A stretch of DNA of 64,000 nucleotides from contig JBQTIT010000007.1 of assembly GCA_052387855.1 (NCBI GenBank), positions 65,531 through 129,530 on the forward strand. Direction: 5' to 3'. This stretch comes from CAIYZT01 sp052387855 (lineage in GTDB: Bacteria > Pseudomonadota > Alphaproteobacteria > Rhodobacterales > Rhodobacteraceae). Position numbers and translations under genes: made by a program. Below the pieces are notes generated by a model, which worked only from the letters and a program-made list of their open reading frames with translations, did no database searches and was not told the DNA's origin. Of the stretch, positions 37,419 to 49,336 are shown in pieces; the first letter of the stretch is position 1, and every line of letters starts with the position of its first letter.

Positions 37419-37850
37419 ATGGCCTATGAAGCGAAACTGAAGATCGAGCCCATGCAGCCCGGGGCCTTTCTGGATGCGGTCGAGCCGCCGCAGCGCCAGG
37501 CCGAAGCGCGCCACCTGGCCCGGATCTTCAACGAGGTGACGGGCTATGCGCCGCGCGTCTATTCCCACGGCATGCTGGGCTGGGGGCGCTACAGCTACAC
37601 CTATGCCACGGGCCATTCCGGCACCTCCTTTGCCACCGGCTTTGCCCCGCGCAAGGCCGAGCTCAGCATCTACATCCTGCCGGGCTACGCCGATTTCTCG
37701 GCCATTCTGGGCCGGCTCGGCAAGCACAGGGTCGGCAAGTCCTGTCTTTACCTGCGCCATCTGGCGGATGCCGACGAATCGGTCCTGCGCGAGCTGATCG
37801 CGGCGGGGCTAAAGGATCTGGGGACCAGATGGCCGGTGTCGCCCACCTGA
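37419..37850 (+). CDS. DUF1801-domain protein
   Basis: 143-residue protein whose middle part (YGWGRYSYTYATGH-like segment, FAPRKAELSIYILPGYADF, RLGKHRVGKSCLYL) matches the YdhG/DUF1801 fold, a small alpha-beta domain of unknown biochemical role. GGAGGGGA precedes the ATG. It lies 53 bp upstream of gltX on the same strand and could be co-transcribed. Confidence 0.8.
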   Translation: MAYEAKLKIEPMQPGAFLDAVEPPQRQAEARHLARIFNEVTGYAPRVYSHGMLGWGRYSYTYATGHSGTSFATGFAPRKAELSIYILPGYADFSAILGRLGKHRVGKSCLYLRHLADADESVLRELIAAGLKDLGTRWPVSPT

Positions 37851-37903
37851 ACTGGACATTTTCGCGCCTTCGTGACAGGGAAGCGGGCTGAGGAGACCTG
37901 CCC

Positions 37904-39235
37904 ATGACCCGCGCCACCACGACCCGTTTCGCCCCCTCGCCCACCGGCTATATCCATGTCGGCAACCTGCGCACCGCCCTGATGAACTATCTGATCGCCC
38001 GCAAGGCCGGCGGCACGTTCATCCTGCGGCTGGACGACACCGACCAGGAACGCTCGAAACAGGAATATATCGACGCGCTGATGCAGGATCTCGACTGGCT
38101 TGGCCTGCACTGGGACCGGGTGGAGCAGCAGTCCAAACGCATGGACCGCTATGCCGAGGCGGCCGAGCAGTTGCGCGCGGCGGGGCGGTTCTATGAATGC
38201 TTCGAGACCCCGGTCGAGCTGGACCTCAAGCGCAAGAAGCTGCTGAACATGCACCGCCCGCCGGTCTATGACCGCGCGGCGCTGAAGCTGTCAGAGGCCG
38301 ACAAGGCCGCCCTGCGCGCCGAGGGGCGCGAGGGGTACTGGCGCTTCCTGCTGGATCAGGAGCGCATCGAATGGACCGACGGCATCCTGGGCCCGATCTC
38401 GATCGATGCCGCGTCGGTGTCGGACCCGGTGCTGATCCGCGCCGACGGGCAGGTGCTGTATACCTTTGCCTCCTCGGTCGACGATGTCGACATGGGCGTC
38501 AGCTTTATCGTGCGCGGGGCGGATCATGTGACCAATACCGCGACGCAGATCCAGATCATGCAGGCGCTGGGGGGCACGCCGCCCAGCTTTGCGCACCATT
38601 CCCTGTTGACCGGCGCCGAGGATGAAAAGCTGTCCAAGCGCGCCGGCGCCCTGTCGCTGCGCGATCTGCGCGCGCAAGGGGTGGAGCCGATGGCGCTCTT
38701 GTCGATGCTGGCGCGGCTCGGCTCGTCGAAACCTGTCGAACTGGCGCGCTCGATGCAGGACCTGATCGACGGCTTCGACGTCGGCAGCTTTGGCGCCGCG
38801 CCGACCAGGTTCGACCCCGAGGATCTGTTCCCCCTGACCCGCCAGCACGTTCAGGGCCTGCCATTTGCGGCCGTCAGCGCCCGCATCGCCGCGCTCGGCG
38901 TGCCCGCCGAGAAGGCAGAGCTTTTCTGGTCCGTCGCCAAGGGCAACATCACCGACCTGGCCGATCTTGAAGGCTGGTGGCAGCTTTTCCGCGACGGGGC
39001 CGAGCCGCTGGTGGACGCGGCCGACGCCGAATTCGTGGCGCGGGCGCTGGCGCTCTTGCCGGCGCGGCCCTGGACCGGCGCCACCTGGGGCGAATGGACC
39101 GGCGCCGTGAAAGAGGCCACCGGGCGCAAGGGCAAGGACCTGTTCCGCCCGCTGCGCCGGGCGCTGACGGGGCGCGACGCGGGCCCGGAAATGGCCGACG
39201 TGATGCCCCTGCTCGGCCGCGTGCGCGGGGCCTGA
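37904..39235 (+). CDS. gltX: Glutamyl-tRNA synthetase
   Basis: Charges tRNA-Glu (and, in organisms without GlnRS, tRNA-Gln) with glutamate. 443 residues, the short class I form common in alphaproteobacteria, which often carry two GltX copies. The HIGH equivalent is HVGN in FAPSPTGYIHVGNLRTAL; the KMSKS equivalent is KLSKR in EDEKLSKRAGALS. AGGAGA precedes the ATG. Confidence 0.95.
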   Translation: MTRATTTRFAPSPTGYIHVGNLRTALMNYLIARKAGGTFILRLDDTDQERSKQEYIDALMQDLDWLGLHWDRVEQQSKRMDRYAEAAEQLRAAGRFYECFETPVELDLKRKKLLNMHRPPVYDRAALKLSEADKAALRAEGREGYWRFLLDQERIEWTDGILGPISIDAASVSDPVLIRADGQVLYTFASSVDDVDMGVSFIVRGADHVTNTATQIQIMQALGGTPPSFAHHSLLTGAEDEKLSKRAGALSLRDLRAQGVEPMALLSMLARLGSSKPVELARSMQDLIDGFDVGSFGAAPTRFDPEDLFPLTRQHVQGLPFAAVSARIAALGVPAEKAELFWSVAKGNITDLADLEGWWQLFRDGAEPLVDAADAEFVARALALLPARPWTGATWGEWTGAVKEATGRKGKDLFRPLRRALTGRDAGPEMADVMPLLGRVRGA

Positions 39236-39317
39236 CGGGCGGGGCAGGCGGCTCGGTATACCGCTGCATTCTTTGTTCTTGCCAGCCGCGCCCGAACCGG
39301 GTTAGGTGTTTGGCGTC

Positions 39318-39500
39318 AGTTCGGGAGAATCCGCCTGCGGCCTTGCGGCCCCATGCGGTGCCGAAGGAGCAACCGCCCCGGTAAACTCTCAGGCGCCAGG
39401 ACCGTTCTGACCACAGACTCTGGAGAGTGGCGCGCCAGCGCCCGCCGAAGGGATAACGATCTCAGGCGCGCCGCGCGGCGCAGGGACAGAGGGGGCACCG
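39318..39500 (+). ncRNA. Tandem glycine riboswitch
   Basis: Two successive aptamers upstream of gcvT. The first starts with TCGGGAGAAT and carries CCGAAGGAGCAA and AACTCTCAGGC; the second starts with TCTGGAGAGTGG and carries CCGAAGGGATAACG and ATCTCAGGC, with AGGGACAGAGGGGG at the end. These are the conserved glycine-aptamer blocks. Glycine binding would switch on the glycine cleavage genes; the second aptamer ends about 64 bp before the gcvT start, leaving room for an expression platform. Confidence 0.92.
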
Positions 39501-39563
39501 GGGGCAGGGGAACTGCCCGGTCGGTGCCGTCCTGCGCAAGGACTGGCGAAAGGGGGGGCGGCC

Positions 39564-40676
39564 TTGGCCGAAGACCTGTCGCAATTGGGTCTGCATGACC
39601 TTCACACGGAACTCGGCGGCCGGATGGTGCCCTTTGCGGGCTATCTCATGCCGGTGCAGTACCCGGCCGGGGTGATGAAGGAACACCTTCACACCCGCGC
39701 TGCCGCCGGGCTTTTCGATGTCAGCCACATGGGCCAGATCGTCCTGCGCCCCAGGGCCGGGATGGCCGCGCTGTGCCTGGCGTTCGAGGCGCTGATGCCG
39801 GTCGATGTGCTGGGCCTGGCCGAGGGCCGGCAGCGCTATGGACTCTTGACCAGCGAGACCGGGGGCATCCTTGACGATCTGATGTTCGCCAATCGGGGCG
39901 ATCATCTTTTCGTCGTCGTCAACGCCGCCCGCAAGGCCGAGGATCTGGCGCATCTGCGCGCGCATCTGTCCGGCGTGGCCGAGATCGATTACCTTGAGGA
40001 CCGCGCGCTGCTGGCCTTGCAGGGGCCGCTGGCCGAGGCGGCGCTGGCCCGGGTGATCCCCGGGGTTGCCGCGATGCGGTTCATGGATGTCGGTATCTTC
40101 GGGCAGGTCTGGGTCAGCCGGTCGGGCTATACCGGCGAGGACGGATATGAGATTTCCCTGCCGATGGATCAGGCGCGGGCCTTTGCCGGCCGGCTACTGG
40201 CCATGCCCGAGGTGCTGCCCATCGGCCTTGGCGCGCGCGACAGCCTGCGGCTTGAGGCCGGCCTGTGCCTTTACGGCCACGACATCACCGAGGGCACCAG
40301 CCCGGTCGAGGCGGGGCTGACCTGGGCGATCCAGAAGGTGCGCCGCGCCGGCGGCGCCCGCGAAGGCGGCTTTGCCGGGCACGAGCGCATCCTGCGCGAG
40401 CTGGCCACCGGCCCCGAGCGTCTGCGCGTCGGCCTGCGCCCCGAGGGCCGCGCGCCGATGCGCGAGGGCACCGCGCTTTTCGCCCCCGACGGCACGCCGC
40501 TGGGCGAGGTCACCTCGGGCGGCTTTGGCCCTTCGGCCGAGGCGCCGATCGCCATGGGCTATGTTCCGGCCGCCTTTGCCGTGCCGGGCACGCCGCTTTT
40601 GGGCGAGGTGCGGGGCAAGAGCCTGCCCGTCACCGTCGCGCCGATGCCATTCCATCCCACAACCTACAAACGCTGA
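39564..40676 (+). CDS. gcvT: Glycine cleavage system T protein (aminomethyltransferase)
   Basis: Transfers the methylene group from the aminomethyl-lipoyl arm of GcvH to tetrahydrofolate, releasing ammonia. 370 residues with GGRMVPFAGYLMPVQY at the N-terminus, FDVSHMGQI, SRSGYTGEDGYEIS (folate-binding region) and the RDSLRLEAGLCLYGHD block. A TTG start at 39564 with a G-rich ribosome site fits the family N-terminus. First gene of the riboswitch-controlled unit. Confidence 0.95.
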   Translation: MAEDLSQLGLHDLHTELGGRMVPFAGYLMPVQYPAGVMKEHLHTRAAAGLFDVSHMGQIVLRPRAGMAALCLAFEALMPVDVLGLAEGRQRYGLLTSETGGILDDLMFANRGDHLFVVVNAARKAEDLAHLRAHLSGVAEIDYLEDRALLALQGPLAEAALARVIPGVAAMRFMDVGIFGQVWVSRSGYTGEDGYEISLPMDQARAFAGRLLAMPEVLPIGLGARDSLRLEAGLCLYGHDITEGTSPVEAGLTWAIQKVRRAGGAREGGFAGHERILRELATGPERLRVGLRPEGRAPMREGTALFAPDGTPLGEVTSGGFGPSAEAPIAMGYVPAAFAVPGTPLLGEVRGKSLPVTVAPMPFHPTTYKR

Positions 40677-40685
40677 GGACCGATC

Positions 40686-41045
40686 ATGAAATTTACCAAA
40701 GACCACGAATGGCTGCGGATCGAGGGCGATCTGGTGGTGGTGGGCATCACCGAACATGCCGCGACAGCGCTGGGCGATGTGGTGTTCGTCGAGCTGCCCG
40801 AGGCGGAGACCATCGTCGCCGAGGGCGACGAGGTCTGCGTGATCGAAAGCGTCAAGGCCGCCTCGGACATCCTGGCGCCGGTCGACGGCGAGATCGTCGC
40901 GGTCAACGAGGCCCTGGTCGACAACCCCGGCCTGGTGAACACCGACCCCACCGGCGCGGCCTGGTTCTTCAAGATGAAGCTCGACGATCTGGCCGTACTG
41001 GACCAGTTCATGGACGAGGACGAATATAACGAGCTGATCGGCTGA
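40686..41045 (+). CDS. gcvH: Glycine cleavage system H protein
   Basis: Lipoyl carrier shuttling the aminomethyl group among P, T and L proteins. 119 residues; the lipoylated lysine is K57 in CVIESVKAASDI, and the N-terminal TKDHEWLR is family-typical. It lies 9 bp after gcvT. Confidence 0.97.
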   Translation: MKFTKDHEWLRIEGDLVVVGITEHAATALGDVVFVELPEAETIVAEGDEVCVIESVKAASDILAPVDGEIVAVNEALVDNPGLVNTDPTGAAWFFKMKLDDLAVLDQFMDEDEYNELIG

Positions 41046-41109
41046 GATCGGTGCGAATGGCCGGGCGCAAGCGGCGCCCGGCCCCCTTATGAGCCCCCGG
41101 GGCACGCCC

Positions 41110-43950
<2,841 letters not shown>

Positions 43951-44022
43951 GGGGGCCAAAGGCCCGTCGCCGGCGCCTGCCTCCGGGGGCTATGTGGAGG
44001 GGGCCACCTGCGCCGCCGGACT

Positions 44023-44553
44023 TTGGCCGAGGCTCTCGCCGAGGTCATGCGCGCCGCCCGCCCCATTCCCGCCGAGGGCCCCAAAGGCCCTCGGCCAGCG
44101 CCTGCCCCGCTCATGGCGGGCGCTCCGCACCCGCCGGGTCGGGCGCTGTCCTCTGTCAGTGTTGCGGAACCGGTTCAGCCGCACCGTTCCCACCCGGGCG
44201 GGGAAAGGCAGTGCCTTTCCTTCTCCGCCCGGGGCCTGACCGAGGCTATCGCCGAGGTCATGAGAGCCGCCAGGCTCATCCCTGGTCGAGGGCCCCAAAG
44301 GCCCTCGGCCAGCGCCCGACCCCCGGAGGGAGGGCGCTCCACGCCCTCCGGGTCGGGCGCTGGCCTCTGACAGCTATGCGGAACCGGTTGTGCCGCACCG
44401 TTCCTACTCGGGCGGGAAAACGCAGTGCGTTTTCCTCTGCGCCCGACTTGGCCGAGGCACTCGCCGAGGTCATATGGGACGCCCGCCCCATCACCGGTCG
44501 AGGGCCCCATAGGCCCTCGGCCAGCGCCCGACATCCATGCGGAACCGGTCGCC
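44023..44553 (+). repeat. Tandem array of a ~212-bp structured repeat (array 1, about 2.5 units)
   Basis: Units begin at 44023, 44236 and 44449 with a TGGCCGAGGCnnTCGCCGAGG block. Each continues through a GAGGGCCCCAAAGGCCCTCGG hairpin, a longer GGGCGCTGG-type stem, GCGGAACCGGTT and an AAACGCAGTGCGTTT-type palindrome. The third unit is truncated after GCGGAACCGGTC. The array fills the gap between gcvP and azlC (43951-44608); the first 70 bases of the gap show only scattered similarity. The same repeat lies inverted at the window end. Coding use is unlikely: small frames inside are interrupted and composed of repeat-derived Pro/Arg/Ala. Confidence 0.75.
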
Positions 44554-44608
44554 CCGCCGCCGCTTCCGCCTTGCCTTGGGCGCCGGGATCGGCCAGCTTG
44601 GCCGCGCC

Positions 44609-45316
44609 ATGACCAACCCCCGCCTCAAGAACCTTGCCCAGGGTCTGATCGCCGCCCTTCCCATCGCGCTGGGGTACTTCCCCATCGCCTTTGCCTTTGG
44701 CGCCTCGGCCACCGGGCTGGGCCTGTCGGGGGTCGAGGCCTTTGCCCTGTCGCTGATCATCTATGCGGGCGCGGCGCAGTTTCTGGCGCTGGTGCTGATC
44801 GGCAGCGGGGCGCCGTTTCTGGTTTCGGCCGTGACGCTGGTGGCGATGAACATCCGGCATGTGCTTTACGGGCCGGCGCTGCTGAAACGTGCCGGCCCGA
44901 AGGCCCGCTTGCGGGGGGCCTGGGCCTGGGCCTTTGGCCTGACGGATGAGGTGTTCGCCGCCGCGCTGGGCCATCTGGCGCGCGGACGGCCGGTCTCGGG
45001 CGCTTTCATGGGGGGGCTATCGCTGGGCGCCTACGCCTCCTGGCTGGGGGGCACGGCGCTGGGGGCCTTTGCCGGAGGCGGCGCGTTGTCGGGTCTGCCG
45101 GCGGTCGAGGCGGCGCTGGGATTCATGCTGCCGGCGCTTTTCCTCGCGCTGCTGCTGTCGATCCTGTCGCGGGCGCAGCTTGGGGTCATCCTGATCGCGG
45201 GCGGCGTGGCGGTGGTTCTGGCGCTGAGCTGGTCGGCAACCGCCGGGGTTCTGGGCGGCATGCTGTCCGGCGCCTTGGCCGGCGTTCTGGGCCTTGGAGG
45301 GCGCGATGAGACCTGA
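44609..45316 (+). CDS. azlC: AzlC-family branched-chain amino acid exporter, large subunit
   Basis: 235-residue inner-membrane protein with about five to seven helices. LPIALGYFPIAFAFG, LSLIIYAGAAQF and MNIRHVLYGPALL are conserved AzlC segments. With AzlD it exports branched-chain amino acids. The start at 44609 lies just after the repeat array; the upstream in-frame extension is repeat sequence. Its 3' end overlaps azlD by 11 bp. Confidence 0.9.
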   Translation: MTNPRLKNLAQGLIAALPIALGYFPIAFAFGASATGLGLSGVEAFALSLIIYAGAAQFLALVLIGSGAPFLVSAVTLVAMNIRHVLYGPALLKRAGPKARLRGAWAWAFGLTDEVFAAALGHLARGRPVSGAFMGGLSLGAYASWLGGTALGAFAGGGALSGLPAVEAALGFMLPALFLALLLSILSRAQLGVILIAGGVAVVLALSWSATAGVLGGMLSGALAGVLGLGGRDET

Positions 45317-45626
45317 GATCCTGACGCTCTGCCTGATCGTCGGAGCCTTTACCTATGCCTTTCGCGCGCTGCCGACACGGATGGACCAAAGCCGCATTCC
45401 CGCGACCGGCGCCCTGTCGCGGTTTCTGGCGGCGACCGGCCCCTCGGCGATCGCGACGCTTTTCGTTGTGTCCTTTCTGTCCGTGACCCGAGCCGAGGCG
45501 GCAGCGCTTCTCCCCGCGCTTGCCGGAACCTTTGCCGTCGTGGTCCTGTACCGCGCCACCGGATCGGTGGTGGCGGCGACCCTGGCGGGCTCGGCCCTCT
45601 ATGGCGTGGTCCATCTTCTGGCCTGA
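45306..45626 (+). CDS. azlD: AzlD-family exporter small subunit
   Basis: 106-residue protein with four helices (TLCLIVGAFTYAFRALP, FLAATGPSAIATLFVVSF and following). It is the obligate partner of AzlC in branched-chain amino acid efflux. GGAGG is placed five bases before the ATG, inside the end of azlC, showing translational coupling. Confidence 0.9.
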   Translation: MRPEILTLCLIVGAFTYAFRALPTRMDQSRIPATGALSRFLAATGPSAIATLFVVSFLSVTRAEAAALLPALAGTFAVVVLYRATGSVVAATLAGSALYGVVHLLA

Positions 45627-45685
45627 ACCCTTGACCCGGCGCGCCGCCCTTCCCACATATGACGCAAATGGAATGTGAGGCGGTC

Positions 45686-46126
45686 ATGACGGAAAAGATC
45701 AGGCTCTGCTGCGCGGTCTGCGGCCAGATGAACGGCTTTGCGGCCGACCGGCTGGCAGCGGGGCCCAAATGCGGCTCTTGCGGCGAGGCGCTGGCCGACG
45801 GGCGGGTGCATGAGCTGGACGGCGGCGCGCATGACCGCGCCACCCGGTCCGACGATCTGCCGATCCTCGTCGACTACTGGGCGCCCTGGTGCGGACCCTG
45901 CCGGATGATGGCGCCCGAATTCGCCAAGGCGGCCAAGACCCTGGCCCCGCGCCTGCGCCTGGCCAAGCTGAACACCGAAGAGCATCCGGACATCGCCGCC
46001 CGGGCGCAGATCAGGGGGATCCCGGCGCTTGTGCTCTACCACCGGGGCCACGAGGTCGGCCGCCTCGCCGGCGCGCGGCCCGCGGCCGAGATCGTCGCCT
46101 TTGCACGCAGCGCCGTGCCGGGCTGA
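45686..46126 (+). CDS. trxC: Thioredoxin 2 with N-terminal zinc motif
   Basis: 146-residue cytoplasmic thiol-disulfide oxidoreductase. Two CxxC pairs at C9/C12 and C29/C32 bind zinc, and the redox site is WCGPC (C69, C72). The IRGIPALVLYHRGHEVGR segment contains the conserved cis-Pro. The ATG at 45686 with GAGG upstream removes an unsupported 9-residue extension. TrxC is often peroxide-induced; no OxyR-type site was recognised here. Confidence 0.93.
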   Translation: MTEKIRLCCAVCGQMNGFAADRLAAGPKCGSCGEALADGRVHELDGGAHDRATRSDDLPILVDYWAPWCGPCRMMAPEFAKAAKTLAPRLRLAKLNTEEHPDIAARAQIRGIPALVLYHRGHEVGRLAGARPAAEIVAFARSAVPG

Positions 46127-46193
46127 GGCCGGGGCAAAGCACCTGTGATTTCGCCCAAAGGGCGGCTATCGTGACCCGGGCAACGGGGAAGGC

Positions 46194-47588
46194 ATGGCCA
46201 TGTCCGGCAGGAGCGCGGCAACGGGATGGGCGGGGCTCTCGCTGGCGGGGCAGTTTGCCCTTGCCGGAAGCCTGGTCATCCTGGCCGCCGCGCTGGCCGT
46301 AGGCGGGCTGGTGGCGGGGCGGATCGAAAGGGTCGTGGTGCACAACACCGCCAATGCCAACGCGCTTTACATGGAAAGCTTTGTCGGAGCGCTGACCCAG
46401 AACCTGACCCAGCACGACACGCTTGCTAGCCGCAGCAAAAAGGGCCTGTCCGAGCTTCTGGCGCTGTCGCAGGTCGGCAAGACCGTGGTCTCGTTCAAGG
46501 TCTGGCGGCCGGGGGGGCTGGTGATCGACGCGTCGGACCCCGACCAGATCGGCAAGACCTTTCCCATCGCCGAAAACCTGGCCGGCGCCTTTGCCGGATC
46601 GGTCACCGCCGAGTTCGAGCAGCACCGCGACGAAGAGGACGCCGCCGAGGGGGCGCTCGATCTGCCTCTGCTTGAAATCTACACCCCGATCCGCAACTCG
46701 GCCGGCGGCGAGGTGATCGCCGTGGTCGAGTTCTACATGATCGCCGAAGAGCTCAAGCGCGACATCTTTCGCGCCCGGTTGCAGACCTGGGCCCTTGTGG
46801 TCGGAATCCTTTCGCTGATCTTTGCCGCGCTGTTCCTGATCGTCCTGCGCGGCTCGCGCACGATCGACGCGCAGCTCGTGGCGCTGACAGAAATGTCCGG
46901 GCGCAACGTCGCGCTGCGGGTGCAGATCCAGAACGCCGCAGAGCGGGCGGCGACGTTGTCCGAACGCACGCTGCGCCAGATCGGCGCCGATCTGCACGAC
47001 GGGCCGGCGCAGCTTATGGCCTTTGCCGCCCTGCGCCTCGATGCCCTGGCCGGCCGGCAGGACGGCGAGGCCGGCAAGGCCGTGCTGGACGAGGTGCGCG
47101 GCGCCGTGAGCGAGGCGATCACCGAGATTCGCAACCTCTCGCGCGGGATGTCGGTGCCGGATTTGGACCGGCGCGACATGGGCGAGGTTCTGCGCGATCT
47201 GGCCGAGGCCCATGCCGCACGCAGCGGCACGAAGGTGGAGTTTGCCGCGCCGGACCCCGGCACGTTGGGCGAGCTTCCGGCGGCGCTGCGGCTGTGCCTT
47301 TACCGGTTCGTGCAAGAGGGGTTGAACAATTCCTGGCGCCACGCCGGCGGGCTGGGACAAGAGCTGCGGATCGAACGCCAGGGCGCCCGTCTGCGGGTCA
47401 GTGTGCTGGACCGGGGTCCCGGCTTTGCCGCCGCCGGCGCGGCGGGCGATGGTGCCAGGACGGGGCGGCTTGGGCTTGACGGGCTGCGGGACCGGGTAGA
47501 GGCTCTGGGCGGACGGCTGGACTGCCTGGACCGCGCGCCTTTGGGGACCGGAGCAGAGCTGCGCATGACGATCGAGGTGGGCGGATGA
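46194..47588 (+). CDS. NarX/DesK-type sensor histidine kinase
   Basis: 464-residue membrane kinase. Helix 1 is about 16-42 and helix 2 about 198-219, with a periplasmic sensor loop of about 155 residues between them. The HisKA_3 phosphoacceptor is H268 in RQIGADLHDGPAQLM; the ATPase domain has FVQEGLNNSWRHAG (N box), DRGPGF and GLDGLRDRVEALGG. The gene overlaps the response regulator by ATGA. The periplasmic domain is not a recognised family, so the signal is unknown. Confidence 0.93.
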   Translation: MAMSGRSAATGWAGLSLAGQFALAGSLVILAAALAVGGLVAGRIERVVVHNTANANALYMESFVGALTQNLTQHDTLASRSKKGLSELLALSQVGKTVVSFKVWRPGGLVIDASDPDQIGKTFPIAENLAGAFAGSVTAEFEQHRDEEDAAEGALDLPLLEIYTPIRNSAGGEVIAVVEFYMIAEELKRDIFRARLQTWALVVGILSLIFAALFLIVLRGSRTIDAQLVALTEMSGRNVALRVQIQNAAERAATLSERTLRQIGADLHDGPAQLMAFAALRLDALAGRQDGEAGKAVLDEVRGAVSEAITEIRNLSRGMSVPDLDRRDMGEVLRDLAEAHAARSGTKVEFAAPDPGTLGELPAALRLCLYRFVQEGLNNSWRHAGGLGQELRIERQGARLRVSVLDRGPGFAAAGAAGDGARTGRLGLDGLRDRVEALGGRLDCLDRAPLGTGAELRMTIEVGG

Positions 47589-48250
47589 CCTTGGAGGGCA
47601 GGGATCTTGGCATTCTTCTGGTCGATGACCATCCGATCTATCGCGAGGGGCTGGCGCGCACCCTTGCGGACGAGCCGGGAATGGCGGTGGTCGGACAGGC
47701 CGCCGACGGCGCGCGCGCCGTCGAGCTGGCGCGCGCGCTGACACCGGACATCGTTCTGCTTGACCTTTCGATGCCACGGGGCGGCGGGCTCGCGGTGCTG
47801 GCCACGCTGATGCAGGACCCGCGCCCGCCGCTGGTGGTGGTGCTGACCGCGTCCGAATCCGAAGATGACCTTCGCCAGGCGCTGCGCCTGGGCGCGCAGG
47901 GCTATGTGCTCAAGGGCGTTGGCGGGCAGCAACTGACCGGGATTCTGCGCGATGTGGCCGCCGGGCGCACCCATGTCGCGCCGGGCCTGGCCGGCCGGAT
48001 CCTGGCCCAGGTCCGCGGCCCGCGCGAGGACGCCGCGACGGCATCGGCCAACCCGCTGTCGGACCTGTCCCGCCGCGAGACCGACATCCTGCGTCTGGTC
48101 GCGCAGGGCATGTCGAACCGCGAGGTCGGCGAGCGGCTGGACTTGCAGGAAAAGACCGTCAAGCACTACATGACCGCGATCCTGCAAAAGCTGCACCTGC
48201 GCAACCGGGTCGAGGCCGCGATCCTGGCGCGCGAGCATCTGCTGACCTGA
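47585..48250 (+). CDS. NarL/LuxR-family response regulator
   Basis: 221-residue partner of the adjacent kinase. The receiver domain has LLVDDHPIYREG at the N-terminus and phosphoacceptor D60 in IVLLDLSMPRGGG; the C-terminal LuxR-type helix-turn-helix is at about 155-215 (LSRRETDILRLVAQGMSNRE, then TVKHYMTAILQKL). It is translationally coupled to the kinase. Targets are unknown. Confidence 0.94.
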   Translation: MTLEGRDLGILLVDDHPIYREGLARTLADEPGMAVVGQAADGARAVELARALTPDIVLLDLSMPRGGGLAVLATLMQDPRPPLVVVLTASESEDDLRQALRLGAQGYVLKGVGGQQLTGILRDVAAGRTHVAPGLAGRILAQVRGPREDAATASANPLSDLSRRETDILRLVAQGMSNREVGERLDLQEKTVKHYMTAILQKLHLRNRVEAAILAREHLLT

Positions 48251-48329
48251 ACCGCGCGGGGAGCCCAAGATTTTTCGCGCGGCTTTCTTGACATTCCGCC
48301 CGGCTGGGGCGAAATGTGCATCCGGTCTT

Positions 48330-48405
<76 letters not shown>

Positions 48406-48550
48406 AAGACCGGTTCCTGAAATCATCCGCCGCCGCCGCGCGCCCCTTGCCCCTGGGCGGGCGTGGGTTGCGCTTTGGGCCGGATTTTGGGATGGTAGCG
48501 CAAACACCGACACGGGCCGTCAGCAGGGCCGCACTTCCTGGAGGAATACC

Positions 48551-49336
48551 ATGCCACTTCGCGTCACCGTCTGGGGCGAGAACGTTCACGAGCACAAGAA
48601 CAAGGTCGTCGCGCAAGTCTATCCGCTGACCATGCATGGCACCATCGCCGCCGTGTTGAACCGGGACGCGGGCATCACCGCGACGACGGCCACGCTTCAG
48701 GAGCCCGAGCATGGCCTGACCGAAGAAAAGCTGGCCGCGACCGATGTGCTGATCTGGTGGGGCCACGCGGCGCACGGCGCGGTTGATGACGCGGTGGTCG
48801 AGCGGGTCTGCGCGGCGGTGCATGGCGGCATGGGCATGATCTTTCTGCATTCGGCGCATTTTTCAAAACCCTTCAAGCGGCTGATGGGCGCGCCTTGCAA
48901 TCTGTCCTGGCGCGAGGCGGGCGAGCGTGAGCGGCTCTGGGTCACCTCGCGCAATCACCCGATCGCGGCCGGCCTGCCCGACCATTTCGAGATCGAATTC
49001 GAAGAGATGTACGGCGAACCCTTTGGCGTGCCCGAACCGCTGGAGACAGTCTTTGTCTCGTGGTTCCAGGGCGGCGAGGTGTTCCGCTCGGGCCTGACCT
49101 ACAAGCGCGGGGCGGGGAACGTGTTCTACTTCCGCCCGGGACACGAGACCTATCCGACCTATCATGACGCCAATGTCATGCGTGTGATCACAAACGCGGT
49201 GCACTGGGCCCACAACCCCGCGCCGCGGCTTGCCAATCCTGGTGCCGCGCCGAACCGGCCGGTGTCGCAGGCGCTGGAGCCGATCACCGAACGCGGGCCG
49301 CGCCTGCATCACGACGGCCAGGAGGGTCTGCGCTGA
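48551..49336 (+). CDS. ThuA-domain protein (trehalose-utilisation type)
   Basis: 261-residue protein with a class I glutamine-amidotransferase-like fold. VLIWWGHAAHG, MGMIFLHSAHFSKPFK and NVFYFRPGHETYPTYHD are ThuA landmarks. In Rhizobiales ThuA acts with ThuB in converting trehalose or maltose derivatives to keto-sugars. The stop overlaps the start of the next gene by 1 base, so the pair is co-translated. TGGAGGAA precedes the ATG. No transporter is adjacent. Confidence 0.88.
   Translation: MPLRVTVWGENVHEHKNKVVAQVYPLTMHGTIAAVLNRDAGITATTATLQEPEHGLTEEKLAATDVLIWWGHAAHGAVDDAVVERVCAAVHGGMGMIFLHSAHFSKPFKRLMGAPCNLSWREAGERERLWVTSRNHPIAAGLPDHFEIEFEEMYGEPFGVPEPLETVFVSWFQGGEVFRSGLTYKRGAGNVFYFRPGHETYPTYHDANVMRVITNAVHWAHNPAPRLANPGAAPNRPVSQALEPITERGPRLHHDGQEGLR

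Noticed and set aside
43990..44534. Small frames within the 44-kb repeat array
   Set aside because: They derive from the repeat, encode Pro/Arg/Ala-rich peptides, and shift frame between units.
43951..44608. CRISPR array
   Set aside because: Unit length is about 212 bp with internal palindromes; there are no short direct repeats with unique spacers and no cas genes.
46011..47777. 588-codon minus-strand frame
   Set aside because: Antisense to the histidine kinase, which has full domain structure; the frame has none.
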